From Cenococcum geophilum 1.58 (Eukaryota; Ascomycota; Dothideomycetes; Gloniales; Gloniaceae), in the NCBI GenBank assembly GCA_001692895.1, contig KV748246.1, forward strand, positions 434,970 through 498,969: DNA of 64,000 nt, in the 5' to 3' direction. Numbering within the stretch: position 1 is the first letter of the stretch; each line of letters starts with the position of its first letter. Under the pieces are notes generated by a model. It saw only the letters and a program-made list of their open reading frames with translations. It had not been told where the DNA came from and ran no database searches. The position numbers and the translations under genes were made by a program. Below are positions 33,291 through 46,500 of the stretch, piece by piece.

Positions 33291-34300
33291 TAGTTATAAC
33301 TAGCGGCGCTAACCCTTCTAATTTAGTCTATTTAAAACTTGTAAGATCTACTATAAAAAACATATAAATCGTTAGTACCCCCTAATAAAAATTTTAACCT
33401 AAGTTTATAAGTAATAAGCCAATTAATTAATTTAAAGCTTTAATTAATATATATAGAGATAAGGTTTTCTAGGGGAGACCCCCTAGGACCCCCCTATATA
33501 GAGCTTTTACTTAATTTAGAAGTAGTAGTAAGGTTAAGGTGACTTAGTTACTACTAGTAAGGGTCTACTGTAGTAACTAAGGTACCTTAGTCACTGCTAG
33601 GTAAAGATCTACTATAGTAACTGAGGCGCCCTACCTAAGCTAGGCTTAAAGATTATATTGGTTACGGATTTAGTATATATTTAGACTATAGAGCTTTAAT
33701 ATAGAGCCCTTTACGTAGGATCTAATATAGTAGATTATAATTATAATTTAAAGCTTTATATACTAAATATTTTTAATGCCTAATAACTAAATCGCCGTAT
33801 AGCTGGAATTAAAGTAAGTTTACTACCCTAACTCGATTAAATACGTATGCAAGAGATATAACTATATGCTAAGACCCCTCCCCCTAACGGGCGGAGGCGG
33901 TACGGCTATAGTAGCAACGTCATTGCCTACCCAGTTTGGACGTATAATGACGCAATGGCTTAGTAATAATATAATAGCTTAGCGCTAAGTAATAGGAGGG
34001 AGGGGAGGAGGGGGAGGAGATTAGGGGTGGCTTAGCCACTGTAAGAAGGTTATAATAGTAGTATAGTGTTAAACTTTAAAAATTATGTCCTGGGAGCTTA
34101 ATCGACAACCCCTATATAAAACGTTAACAACGTTTAGTTATAGAGCTTTAAACCAGCAAATCTCCTAGAAATTCCTATTATAAGTAGCTCCGAGTGCGAA
34201 ATCTAAAATATTTAGTAGTGGTGTAAGTATAGGATAGGGTATATATTTGCGTTTCTAAATATTATTATATAACGCAATCTTTAGGTAATAAAAACTAGCT
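33291..34300. other. Unassigned sequence with a ~45-bp repeat pair
   Basis: Apart from a direct repeat pair (TTAGTTACT...GTCTACT(G/A)TAGTAACT, about 33545-33590 and 33590-33635) I see no gene or known element. A G-rich tract lies at 33990-34025. The segment around 33890-33960 keeps CA/TG dinucleotides and may be less RIP-affected. Confidence 0.4.
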
Positions 34301-34304
34301 ATTA

Positions 34305-34800
34305 ACGTTGCTCGACTAACACCTACTAGAGGCTCCTCCGTCCTTCCTATCTTCTCTCTCCTCTCTTACCCGTCTTCTTGTCCAATGCTATCTATATTAC
34401 TACGTTAACTAATAGATCCCTTAGTAGAGACTAGGGAGGACTATTAGAGCACCTTTAGCTCCTATAAGGAAGAATAAAAGAAAAAGAGAGGAAGGTATAA
34501 AGGAGGGAGTATTTATAGACGGGAGGAGGCCTACGAGTATAAGAGATTAGGCAGCTATAATATAGCCATTAATATTACTTAACTAACACCTACTAAAGGC
34601 TCCCCTACCCTTCCTATCTTCTTTTTCGCCTGTCTCCTCGTCTAATGCTGTCTATATTACTATATTAACTAATAAATCCCTTAGTAGAGACTAAGGAGTA
34701 TTAGAGCACCTCTAGCTCTTAAAAGGAAGAAGAAAAGAAGAAAAGAAGGTGTAAAGAAGGGAGTATTTATAGATATAAGGAGGCCCTACGAGCACGTAAT
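34305..34800. repeat. Tandem direct repeat, period 267 bp, two copies
   Basis: CTAACACCTACTA(G/A)AGGCTC begins copies at about 34316 and 34583. Both continue through CCCTTAGTAGAGACTA and GGGAGTATTTATAGA, ending near 34540 and 34800. No coding sense is apparent. Confidence 0.75.
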
Positions 34801-34862
34801 TTGGTAAGTACTAATAATATAAGATTCTTGTATAAGATAGGCTTAATTACTTACCAAAATAT
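34798..34862. repeat. Small inverted repeat TTTGGTAAGTA / TACTTACCAAA
   Basis: An 11-bp perfect inverted repeat with about a 37-bp spacer lies between the tandem repeat and the Helitron B 3' region. It could be a MITE-like remnant or a hairpin. No target duplication was seen. Confidence 0.45.
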
Positions 34863-34899
34863 AGAGTGTCTCTATTACTACAGTAGTAGAGACGCCTTA

Positions 34900-37800
34900 A
34901 ATATTTAATATAACTAACTACTAAGGCTGTTAATAAGTGGAAGGTAGGCTACCGATATAGTGCAAACGATATAGTTATTAATATCGTTTATAGCCTGTTT
35001 TTGCTTCTAGTATACGCGTAGATTATCCTTATATTTAGCGTAGAGCTAGTTATAGGTAGTAAGCTAGTTTAGGTCTAGCTTTGCTATTAATATAGCCGTA
35101 GGTAGTATATCCCTTAGTATAGGCCGACTTAGTAGTTCTAGCTTTAGAAAATCGTCTTTCTTCTTAGATAGGTCGATATACTACTATACCTCGTTAGTTT
35201 TAGCTATGTCTTAGATAATAAAGAACCATTAAATCTAATTAGATGGCTTATTAAGGATAAGGTTAATTTTTAATTTAGTAAAGGTCGTTATTTTTAAAAT
35301 TTAATAGGTTAGGAAGGGTCTAGGTTATAGTCTAGCTAGCGTTTTAGCAGAACCTTATTTAGACGTTCCGAACTTTTAATTTAATTTATTAGTTTATTTG
35401 TTAGTTAGGTACGTTTATTAACTTAGGTTAATCGTCCATTTATTTAATAGGTAAAAAAGCTTAAGACACTATAAAGGTAGTAAAAGTAGTAACTTCTTAA
35501 ATAAGGTAGTAGATTAATTGCTTAGTAAGTAGTTGGTTATATTTAACGATCTAGACTTCGCATTACTAAAATCCAAAATTTTATTACGGGGAGCGCGATT
35601 AATAACCCCTACTAATAGCTCTAACTACGTCTAATTTTTAATTTATAAATCGGCAGATTTATAGGTAATAGTTATTATAAGTAGCTCTAGTATAGAGAAG
35701 TTGTGGCTGCTAATATATAGTTCTAAGTAGTATATATTCTTAAAGGTCACGTAACTCCTTATATAAGCAACATTTCCGCCCTTTAAAAAAATTTAAAAAA
35801 TTTCTAAAAATCGATTAACGCTATAGATAGCAGCAATATTAATCCGGCAATACTGCTAATTCTCCCTATATACTATTATATATATATCTAACAGCTCTAA
35901 AAGCGGTAAGAAGGTAGAATGGATAGAGGGGTTAAAATTTAGAAAATTGGATTTCGCGGTTAAGCTGTTTAAAAGTTAGGAAACTAAGACAAATACTATA
36001 TTCTCCGTTTACCTCCAAGCTAGTATATAATTTCCTAATTAGGAAAAGTTGTTTATAAGTAGTTACTACTACCTCCGTACAAAATCTTATTATTATACCT
36101 CTTTAGTCTTACTTATAGATAACTAAAATCGTTTTATATTAAACCTATATTTAAATATAAGCCCTAAAAGCTTCTTAACTCATAAGATTGCTATATAAGT
36201 TAGCTTAGCTGTCTTATCCTTTTCCTTAACATCTAGAACTACCCGGTTAAATATTAGGCCCTAGCTTTTATATATAGTAAAAATAAAAGCTAAAGTAACT
36301 AAAAATTAACGCCGTAAGTAAGAGCCTTTTATACCCTCCTATTTATAAAGCATGGAAAATATAGGGATAACTTTCTTACCATCCTGCCGAGTAAATAAAG
36401 CAGGTCCGTTGTACCTATTTACCGTAATTAGTAGTAACTAAGGCTAATTCTTTTTAATATCCGCGTGTCCCTTTTATATAACATCTTTAACTATACTAGT
36501 AGTACCGTTTACTAAGCCTAGTTCAACCCAGATATTCTATATTAGTATTACTTTCGCGCTAATATATAGGGCTAGATTATCTATAGTATTGCACTAATTA
36601 GGAGTAACTTTCTGCGTACCTATACTAGTGTTAACTAACTTAATAGCTACCACTGGCTGTAAAAGGTCGCGAAGCTAAGTAGTATTATACTTACCTATAG
36701 TAGCGCGTATACTATATAGCCGAATTGCGTTATTAAAGCCCGCAACCTTATTAGTAGATAGGCCCTGCTTACACCTAGTTAAAAGAAGCTTTTAGGTCGA
36801 ATTACTTATAGAATTACTACGTAGCTCTATAAGGGCGGTCCTAAATATAAAGCTCTTAACGTTATTACCGCCCTACTGTATAACTTAATTTAGGATAGCA
36901 GTTTGGTTAATTACCTTATAAGCTCCTTTTTTGTAACTAGCGAGCTCTAACGGCCTAGCGGGTAGATTGCTATATAAGGCCGTCTAATTTATAGGGGGAA
37001 GCTAATAGAAATCGCCTACTAGTAAGATATTTAAGCCTTTAAAGTAGTTATTGTTATATATAGGGTAGATCTAATAGAGGCGGCAATTAATCTAGGCTAG
37101 ATATACTTGCCTAATTATAGATTTCTTATTAAGGACGAGATAGTAAATATCCTTAAAAGCTTACTGTAGAGGTATAAGACTGGTAGTAGGCAATTTCTTA
37201 AACAGATAATTTACTAGTAACCTTAATAGATTATATATAGTTCTGCCGTTAATATTAAAAGCAGCTACCCTAGTAGGGGCCACTTAAGCTAATAGTATTA
37301 GCTTGCTACTAGCCCTTGCCATATTATAGAGCGTAGTAGAGAGGACAGTAATAAGATATAATTTACCGATTCCTACCTCTCTATTAACGTTAATCCACAG
37401 TAGAGAGGGACTAAGGCCCACTTAGATCTGTCTATAGTAATTAACTATAATATTATAGATATAACGCTAGCCTAGTTATAAGGAGGATAGAGTCGCTATT
37501 TAGGATAGGCGGCTTTATAGTAGAGGCTATAGCCGTACATTCTGCTAATAAGTCCTCTTATTAAGCTGTGGGTACGTACCCTAATACGTACTCCAGTCGT
37601 AGTTATAATTAAGCTCCCTATTACTAAGCCTGTTAGAATCCTTAATTTTAACTCCGTTAGTATTTTAAACGCGGGTATATAGGGCCTTAAAGAACTAGTA
37701 TAGCTCTAAGTTATCTACGAAATTGCCCTCAAACTTATTAATATTATTAGTAGTTTCGCAACCTTCGTCCAGTTTCCGATTATAAAAATAGTTAGGTAGG

Positions 37801-38927
37801 TGTTAATAAGAGTTAATATAAGCCTAATAGGAAGCTATATAATTAGGGGCCCTAAATCCATCAGTATAAGTAGCTACTTCCTTATATTCCCTCTACGGAT
37901 AATAAAGAATAAGCTTTATACGGTAGAACTTAAGATACTATAGATAAAAAGGATCGCCTTTATATCGCGGAAAGTATAATATAACTTAAGGCCTTACTCT
38001 TAGTTAACGCTTATAAGTAAAGTAATTAAAATAGAGTAAAAAATTAAGGAAAGTAACGTCCTCTACTCTATCTAGGCGGCGCTTATATTTCTTATAGTTA
38101 GACAGTCCGTACCCTCTTAGTTGCCTATCCTTAAGCTTATATACAGCGCTTTAATCGTCCTCCTAACGGCAGTTTAAAGTTACTATATTCCTTAAGCCTT
38201 TAGAAAAGGGAATATTAAGAAGTAGATAGTAAACCTCCTGCGCTAACTAATCGCGTTTAGCAATAAGCTTATTTATAAACTTAGCTACTACTAAACTAAT
38301 GGTATAAAGACTGTTGGCGTGCGGCTATACTAATTAGAGTAACTCCTAATAAGAAGTCAACTTCTTCTTTTCCTTGCTGCAATATTTGCCTATATAGTTA
38401 ACTATTACTAATATACTTATAGCAGGCAACGTATTAATATTTGCCATCTACGCCAGTATTATAGCTGCATTATAGCTATTAAGAAGCTTATTATTACACT
38501 ATAAATAGAACGTCTAGTAATATAGATTTTAATCCTTTAATATAGCGGCCTTATTGCGAAGAGAGCGTGGAAAGTAAAAGCGGCACTCCTTTACTCTAGC
38601 GGAGCCTTTCTTTAGTCTTAAGTAGTAAGATTCAGTATAATTACGGTGCTGTTAAAATCGATTAAGGTAGGCTGTAAGAAGCTTACTAGTGTTAACCTAT
38701 TCCTTATAGCTAAGAGTAGAAGGATATTAAAGATTAGGAGGCCTAGATTAATTAGGATTTATTATAGATATAAAAGCAGCCTAGTGCTTAGTAAAAGCCG
38801 CCCTTAATTTACTAGTTAACGGATCTGGCCTTAGGGCTATTAAACTCTATAAGAAGCTATATATATAGCCGCTACCTTATACCTACCACTTATATTAGGA
38901 CTAAAAGTCAGTGCTATTAAACAGACC
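34900..38927 (-). pseudogene. Helitron B, Pif1-like helicase and end of Rep (minus strand)
   Basis: Read on the minus strand from 38927, the first part has an R-x-x-x-H-x-H-type segment near 38830-38860 (the HUH nuclease region, His codons partly RIP-changed) and the long Rep/helicase linker. From about 37500 to 36000 the Pif1-like helicase follows: L-V-G-D-F-Y-x-L-P-P (36987-37015), and T-I-Y-K-S-x-G-L-I-F (motif V-like, about 36250-36290). It continues from 39231-39808 and 55508-56870, separated by a MITE and a hAT. Rolling-circle (HUH) transposition is the family's known mechanism. Dead copy with RIP stops. Confidence 0.75.
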
Positions 38928-39230
38928 TATCCCTTGCAACGCCGACTTGCGTCTATCTGTTATCGATAAGAATCGACCAATAGAATCAGTTAAATCAAAA
39001 TCATTAATGTGGAAAGGATTAAAATTAGGTAGCGGCCAGGGCTTCGGGGAGGGGTTCTTTTACAATGCAATTTGGTTAAATATTATATTGAGTCGGCTCA
39101 ACAAAGTCTATATCGTTAGAAGTACGTTTGGAAGGCATAGTTAATCGTAACATAGACATTGTACGCGTTGTTTTGATTTGGTGTTCTCGCACGGACTATT
39201 TGCAGATAGACGCCGGCGTTGCAAGGGATA
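38928..39230. mobile_element. MITE, 299 bp, TA target duplication, no RIP
   Basis: Terminal inverted repeats TCCCTTGCAACGCCG (from 38930) and CGGCGTTGCAAGGGA (to 39228), flanked by TA on each side (38928-38929, 39229-39230). The inverted repeat extends imperfectly inward through GTCTATCTG/CAGATAGAC. The inside has normal CA/TG content and one open 77-codon frame that I do not regard as a gene. TA duplication and size fit a Tc1/mariner- or pogo-derived MITE. It sits inside the Helitron B Rep region. Confidence 0.85.
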
Positions 39231-39808
39231 AGTATATACTTCTTAAACAAATCAAAGCGGTGATATAGCTAGTAAGCAGCAATATACGGATTATTGTTAA
39301 GATTTTAAAAAGCAATCCGGTAGCGTTAAGCCTTATTAGCAGCCTTATATTTATTAAATAAAGGTATATAAGAGTGTAGATTATACTAATATAGATCAGC
39401 CGCGCTAAGTATAAAGAATAAAAACCCGCTTTTAATATTTTTAGCATAAGCTATAAGCTTATTTCTCTTCTACTTCTAGTAGGGCCTAATGCCTTTAAGC
39501 TTTTGTATATGCTATACAATCTTATTTAAAACCTAACTACCCCTACTACTAGTTATAAGATTACTAAGTTTATTTAAAGATAGACTATTCTTATTTAATT
39601 GGCTGTAAAGGAAGCGGGTAGTATTAAGGGCTTACTCTTTTATAATCTAATTAAATACATAGTAGCGAAATAAGGGGTAGTGGCCAAACCAACCGTCCTA
39701 ATACTTAAGCATATACTTAGCGTACGCAGCTAGGGTAACTATACGGCTTCGTGGTATATTAAAGTTAGCTTTACCATAAGGAAACAGAGTAGGAAAGGCG
39801 CTGTATAT
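39231..39808 (-). pseudogene. Helitron B, Helitron_like_N/Rep middle segment
   Basis: The minus strand reads P-T-L-F-P-Y-G-K-A-x-F-N-I-P-R near 39770, then the G-W-F-G-H-Y-P-L-F-R-Y-Y block near 39690 and F-F-I-L-S-A-A-D-L near 39410. These are the landmarks of the Helitron helicase-like N-terminal domain. It is continuous with 34900-38927 across the MITE and with 55508 onward across the hAT. Confidence 0.8.
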
Positions 39809-39816
39809 AATGAAAC
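39809..39816. repeat. 8-bp target-site duplication of the hAT, left
   Basis: AATGAAAC here versus AATAAAAC at 55500-55507; the single difference is G to A, as RIP makes. Helitron B coding sequence is interrupted exactly between them. Confidence 0.75.
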
Positions 39817-40104
39817 CAGTAATGTAACTGGTTTAGATTGGATACAAAAATGAGGTAAAAACTAATCTAGATTTTAAATTAAAGCTTTAAACCGGTTATA
39901 TAACCAGTTTAACTAATTAGAACTAAATATAAGATATAATTTAGGGGCGATCTAGTGTATAGAAAGGTAGGAAAGCTAAAAGGAAGCTATAACGTCGTTA
40001 AGAAAATAGAGAGCCTATAGAGCCTCCGCAAAGTCAGTAAAAAATATTAGTAGTATTAATCGTTGTACGTACTATCGCGAGCCTTGGCATAGTGTTGAGC
40101 CTTA

Positions 40105-41197
40105 ATCAATCCTCAATTAGTGTATATTTTACCTTAGCGTCGCCTTAATCGTTATCTTCATCTAAGCTCTCATCTACTCCCTCATATGCTTCCTTAACTG
40201 CCTCCTCTCCCTCCTCTCCCTCCTACTCATCAATATTAGAATCGTTACCTTTATTAAAGGCTCCGGGCTCCAGGCGCCCAAACCACAACTTAAGGCACTT
40301 ATTCGCTTTAATAATATTGGCTTTAAGGCAATTATAAAAGTTAGTAATTAGATACTTTGCGGAACTAAATACGCGTTCGCATTTAGCGCTTATTAACGGT
40401 ATAGCTAATATATTAAGGGCGAACCTGGCGAGATCTGGTTATAAAAGGTAAAGGCTATTCCAATAGGCTAGAGGATTAGTTACTTCCTTTAGGTCGCTTT
40501 TAATATAAGCTTAATAGGCGTCCGATTTACTGCGAGGCATAGATTTAATCAGCTTATAATTTTTTAGGCTATTAAAAGTCTCACCTTATACAAAGCTAAT
40601 TGGGGTAGGCGGTATAGCAGTTATAGGAGTACTATACTTATCCTTATACTCCTCTAGCCAGAGCTCCTCTACAAGGCCTTACACGCCGTAATTAATTAAA
40701 TCCTTAGGATTGCTAGTAAGCTAATACTTCTTATTCTTATTTTAATTAAATCGCTAATAAAACCACCACTACTTCTTATCTGATAAAAGCACTTAAGCTA
40801 CGTAATAAACAGCGCTGTCGTCTGCTATATTATAGTACTCCTCGCACTTCCCCTAAGATGCATAGGCGGCTGCTTTAAGGTAGGTATATTCCTTGTAATT
40901 ACCATACTATCCGCAGTGTTCTTTAAAATCAATTTGGCGTCCTATATACAATTAAAAAGCTAATCTATTATAGTAAACTAGCGATAGAGCGTGTGCTTAT
41001 AGCCTTAGCCGTATATAGTTGCTTTATAGAAAGGTTATAGTACGGATAAGAGCTTCTTAAGGAGGAACCAGTAATACGGCGTAAGGTAATCATTCTTAAT
41101 TCTATCGCTATGCTTTAGCATATAGATGTCGTAAAACTTCTAGATACGGAACTTGTAGTTTATTGCTCGTACAATAAAGGAAAAATAGGAATTCTAT
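40105..41197 (-). pseudogene. hAT transposase, C-terminal part with dimerisation domain
   Basis: The minus strand contains the hAT dimerisation signature: A-R-F-A-L-N-I-L-A-I-P, then S-A-K-C-E-R-V-F-S-S-A-K near 40370-40420. An acidic Glu/Asp-rich tail (40150-40240) and a stop around 40105-40147 follow. Upstream is the helical region that carries the catalytic domain end in hAT enzymes. The N-terminal parts lie at 47556-47735, 47944-49335 and 55042-55092. RIP-type stops throughout. Confidence 0.8.
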
Positions 41198-41449
41198 TGT
41201 GGTGGTGTAGATTAGACGTCGCCTACTGTCTTGGCATTTTCCTATATTTATAGAGCCTTCGGCTTCCTTCCTTCTTCCCTCTATTATATATATATTACGA
41301 CTCTACCAGTTACCGGAAATACACTCTTTTCTTTCTTTCTTACTAACTGTTTTACCGACTGATTACGACTAACCAACCGATCAACCGACTGACAGATAGA
41401 CAGACAGCACTATGACTTTCCCATCTTAGAGAGGTCGTACCCTCCTATA
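41198..41449 (+). repeat. 5' LTR of element E
   Basis: Starts TGTGGTGGTGTAGATTAG and ends ...CCTCCTATA. It contains a pyrimidine-rich run (TTCTTTCTTTCTTACTAAC) and short GACNGA(C/T) repeats near 41380-41410. Confidence 0.85.
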
Positions 41450-44379
41450 TATTTTATGGCATTCCACGTAGGGACAACGGTAAGCTCTTTGGATTAGAAG
41501 TCTAGTGCTATATATATAGGAGACATACAGAAACATACTACGACTATAAAAGAACCGCTAGCTATAGAAGAATAACCAGCTATGGAAGAACCGCTAGCTA
41601 GATAGACGAGACAGTAGAAGAAAACTAGGCAATATTAAATAGTAAGGGGAACTAGGTAGTACCGGAAAAAGATAGGATAGCTAGACTTAATATATAGGCT
41701 AAAGAGTGGCAATAAGAAGTAAAAGACTATGGGTTTATTAACCTAAATCGGATTTCTTTGCCACCTTAACTTGGTTACTAACTTAGTTATCTACGTAGTT
41801 ATAGGAAGAGTAGGGTCTCGAATAGTTACGTATATAGACATTAAGCGAACTAGTAAGCTAATTAGATAGCTTTAACCGACGGTTAGAGTTATCTAATATC
41901 TCTACCTAATATCTCTACCTAATATCTTGCTACCTGCGCGCAGACGAGCATGGCCAGAACTTATTAAAAATGCGAAGATAGTAGGTGGCCAAGGGCTAAT
42001 TAATTAGATAGAAATAAGATCTAAGGCATCTGGCGGCAAAGGAAGTTAGTACTACCCTTTAAGAATAAAGGACGTAATACCGAGTAAGGTTGTAAGCACA
42101 CGAGATCAGATCTGTTCTTAAAAGCTTCCTATTCTAGCTTAGCTTTATCTTTTTTTAAGTTATCTAGATCGTGTTAGCGGCGGCTATAGAGGCGTTCTAT
42201 AAAGAGGTAGATGTAGGTAAAGGCCTAAGGCTTAGTAGTACCCTACCGCACGGAATAACGGTAGGCTAAAATAGATGGACGCATTAAGACCCGGTAGTGG
42301 CAGATAATAGGAACTCTTTGCTCTCTTAGGGAGACCCCCTCTTAGGCGTTAAGAAGCAGGTGCCTTCCGTTAGGGATATAGCTGTATAAGTAGACCAGCC
42401 GCAGCATATACCTATTAAGGTCCCGCTAGGACAGCTATCTAGAACACCCTTATCTTAGGTAGCTGTATAAGCAGATCTACCATAGCGTTTACCTATAATA
42501 CCTAGGACAGATAGCCCTTAGTAGACAAAGGATATAAACTGTAAGGACCACCTATAAGCTCCTAAGGAAGCTCTAGATGCACGTAACTAGCAGTTAACGG
42601 CTTAAGACAAGATCTACGTCATGGTTTAGCCTATACTAGCCGTAGGAACTATTAGGACTCCTTACTTTATAGGGCAGAACGTGTTACAGTTTATTAAGCA
42701 GTACGAACGACTATACGCCCGATATTATGTCACGAGTAAGGAGAAGCACTAGGGCCTTCCGGAGTACTGCGATTACTAGATAGGGATATAGATTTAAAGC
42801 CTGCCTAAGTTTATAATTGGTGACTAGACAGAGCTTATAAGAAGGCTTAGGACTACTACTAACGTATAGAGATAAGAGACTTTATAGAAGCTTACGTTTG
42901 AATATCTATAGAACAACCGGGCGACTTACGTCACTACGTGTAGGACTTTACTACTATCTTAGCCAAAGCTATAGCGGCGGGCAATCTGTTAAATCCGAAG
43001 AGAGGGTAATAGTTTATATGGGGGCTTCTAACTAACTACCGCAGGTACGTAATAGGAAGGACAGGAGCCGTAGCAGATAAGCCTAGTACCTTTATATTTA
43101 AAAGGCTAAAGGAGGCCGTAGAGTTAAGAATAATGGCTGTAGAGAATACTAAGCGAATGGCTGTCCTTCTAAAAGATATCCTGAATGTCCAGCTTATATA
43201 AGAGCTACGGTAGTAAAGGAATAAGCTTAACTAATAAAGAGAAGGGAGGCTTCCTAACCTAGCCAGACTAAGTGTACACAAAGGAGCCCTAATGTAGTAG
43301 TTACCTCCTATAGATTAGGCTATAGTTTAAAGCCTAGTATAAGGATATAAAGACTGGCAGAACAGCACCCGAGCTCCCTTTGTTTTATAAGACTGTTAAC
43401 CTCCATAAGGCTCTTAATATCCGCAAGGTTCTTAATATCTGTAGAACTGTTAATATCCGCAAGATTCTACTGCCTTTAAACGGCCGCAGTGGGACGTACG
43501 GGGTTAGTAGAACATGCGAGGGCAATGCCGATAGACCTGTTCTGGATGTGGAGGGAGTTACCATTTTACTAAGCACGAATGTTAAGGCTTAAAGGATCTT
43601 ATTCTATAAGGATTTGTATATTTATCTAATTAAGGAAGGCTAGTAGCTAGGACGCGTGAACGACCTAGACCTAAACTTTAGTGGCTTGGCAATAAAGGAT
43701 AATTAAAGGGTATTAAGAACTGGCTCCGTATATACTAAGGAATAGACCTAAATAGGCTAAGGAAAGAACAGACGTAGCAATGGGCCCCTCCTATAGGACT
43801 AATGGATTTTACTACTTTTTATAACGGAGTAGTATTAAAGAATGGTAACAAAACATGTACAAACTTGGAGGACTACTATTAAGTACGACCTATAGACTTA
43901 GTAGTAACGCCTAGCTAGCAATATCCGCAGACCCTTAGAGACAGCCGTATAACTAGAACAGCTATTTAGCCGTAGGCTCCGCAGTAGGTAATATAGGCTT
44001 CGCCGTAGAAGAAGAATGTGCGACCAGGAGACTACGTCTAGATTAGGTTATAGCCTATAGATAAGACAGCTAAAGCTAGGAAGAAGAATAAATTGTCTAA
44101 TCCTTAGAGACGGTCTTAGAGACGGACGCTTAACTAGTAGGCTCTGCAGTAGGCTTTGTAGTAAGCTCCGTAGTAGGTATAGGATGTTTAACTAAGGGAT
44201 AGTTAAGTTTTAAGGTGGGGAGGGGATGTAGGTAACGGCCGTATAAAAGATTTCTATTTATTTGCTTAATTATAGTATTTACTAAAGCTCCTTTTCTTGT
44301 TTACTTTCTTAATCGCGACGTGTTAGGACGCGATGACCTACTATAAAGATATTAGTTTAGCTTATTGCCTATTACTAAG

Positions 44380-44412
44380 CTAATAGCAATTTTTTATCCC
44401 GGGGATAAAAAA
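44380..44412. repeat. Perfect hairpin in element E
   Basis: TTTTTTATCCC and GGGATAAAAAA flank a single G (44390-44412). A related, less perfect version (ATTTTCTATACCGGGCATGG) with the same flanks (AATAGC(A/G) before, AATCCTAATT after) occurs in the Copia element at about 54740-54785. Confidence 0.7.
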
Positions 44413-44429
44413 TCCTAATTGGTCCATTT

Positions 44430-46500
44430 AGCAATAGAGCTGGCAGAACTCTACACCGCCCCTAGAAATGCGCTAGCTGTACAATAAGAACGGTACCAAG
44501 AGCCTTAATTAATTGTATAGATATAGAGCCGATTATATAATATAGAGCTAGACATAGAGCTGTACGCAGAGCTGCACGCAGAGCCTTAATTAATTAATAG
44601 CATGGAAGCCTTAATTAAATCGAGTGACTATATAGAAACCGCGACTGGTTGAGGAATCGGATTAAGCCTAAGCCTTAATGTCAGCACATCGCCATTACTA
44701 AATCGAATCAGTTAAATGTTGTTAAATTGGAGCCTTTAACCGGGCCGACCTTGTTCCTTATTTAAATAATAGCTAATCGCAGTATGACTGCCACTACTAT
44801 TTAAATTCAGCACTGCGCTAGCCGTATAGTAAGAACGGACACCGCGATAAGGAAGGGACTTATATAAAGGCAGCAGTATAATATTAGTAATAAAGCACCG
44901 CGTACCTAAGCCATCTTTATGTGATTAAAGACAGTACTAAGCCGTGTCTAGTTGAGCTAGTAAAGGGCCTTATTAAGGATTATAAGGGAAATAGGAATTA
45001 GACGTATAGGAGCCAGCACTTCTTAAAGATTATCTTAATAAAAGGACTGTATTATGGATAGAAGGGCAAGGGATATATAACGGAAGTAGTTATAATAGCT
45101 AAGAAGCTGCTATTGGATGACCTTAAAGATATAGAGGACGGCTTAGGTAAAGGGCAAAAGCTAATAGGACAACGATAAGGGACTAAAAGTAGAAGGCAAT
45201 TTTAAGGAAGGTTCTTAAGACGGAAGAAGATTAGGGCCTATAGTAGCAGCCGCAGAGTAGCTGTAAAAGACGTCCTATAAAAGCGCCGGGCCTGTTATAG
45301 TAGTTTAAAGGAAGCTACTAATAGTGCTTATAAAGGAGAAAGTCTTAAGACGGGTCTTTAGATTGGACATTTAGTGGACACTAAGAGCCTTAATCGACTA
45401 CAAATGCAGAGCTTTAATTGATTAACTATATAGATACAAAGCTTTAATAGAATGACTGTACAGCTAGAGTCTTAATTAATTGTTTGTAGATGTAGAGCCT
45501 ACAGATGTAGAACCTAGGTCGTACGTATAGTAGAAGACACCTTGAGTTAAGCTAGAGCCTTAGTTAAATCTTAATTAATTAAACGCCGCCTTTATAGTTA
45601 AGTCGGATTAAATAGAGCCTTTAGTTGGGCCGACCTAATACCCTATTTAAACATCAGTCGATCTAGCAGACAGATAGGCACTAGGCTTAATTAGGAAACT
45701 AGTATATGGCCTAAAGATTATCGGAAGCGCCGCTAATTAACGTTTTAGAGCCTCTGCAGGAGCCTCCCTCTTTAACCCCCCCTTAATTAATTAATTGCCG
45801 CCCGTCTTAACGCCTGCGGACTAGTTAACTAAAACGATCTTTCCTGTAGATATAAATACAGAGCTTTACATAGAGTCTTATATAGAGCCTACGGATATAG
45901 AGCATATAAGTGTAGAGCCTTAATTAGATAATAGTACGGCGGCTTAACTGGACGCCTATAGATGCGAAGCCTTAATCAAACGGTAGATGCGGAGCCTTGA
46001 CTAATTGGACGTCTACATAAAAGCTTTAACCAACTATCTACGGATGCAAAGCCCTAGTTGTACGTGTAGTAGAAGACACCTTAAGTTAAGCCAGGGCCTT
46101 ATTAAATCTTAATTAGCTAAACGCCGTCTCCGTATTTAAATTAGGACAATTAGAGCCTATAACTAGGCCGACTTTTTACCTTAATTAAATGACCGAATAA
46201 TTAGTTGCAGCACGTCGTTGCTAACCAACTAGACAGTCTTTGGCTAGTAGTTAACGTAAATATATAGGCACGCACGTAGATATAGACGTAGAATATGCAA
46301 TATAGAGCTATTGATGCGCGGCCAGATGCACAGCCAAACGTATAGCTAGATATATAGCTAGATATAGGGCCTAATACAAAGCCACGGGCAGAGCCTTAAC
46401 TAAGAAGCTGCGTATAATATAGACCGATGTAGAGCCAGATATAGAGTTTTAATATTAAATAACTAACTAAACGATTAAATTAATCCAGAGCCTCTGCTAC
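44430..46500 (+). repeat. Internal repeats of element E (GAGCCTTAATTAA type)
   Basis: Short AGAGCCTTAATTAA and TAGAGCCT motifs recur dozens of times. A larger block (GTAGAAGACACCTT(G/A)AGTTAAGC through GGGCCGAC/AGGCCGAC and a TATTTAAA/TTAATTAAA end) repeats at about 45530-45650 and 46065-46190, with a partial unit at 44690-44770. No coding sense is visible. Confidence 0.7.

Noticed and set aside
33015-33293. 92-codon plus-strand frame
   Set aside because: Its second half is a 12-bp minisatellite and the first half has no recognisable feature.
38911-39144. 77-codon frame across the MITE
   Set aside because: It starts outside and runs into the MITE; open by chance because the MITE lacks RIP stops.
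43380-43592. Overlapping open frames on both strands in element E
   Set aside because: The plus one overlaps the Gag-like region of a fossil and the minus one is its shadow; no separate gene.
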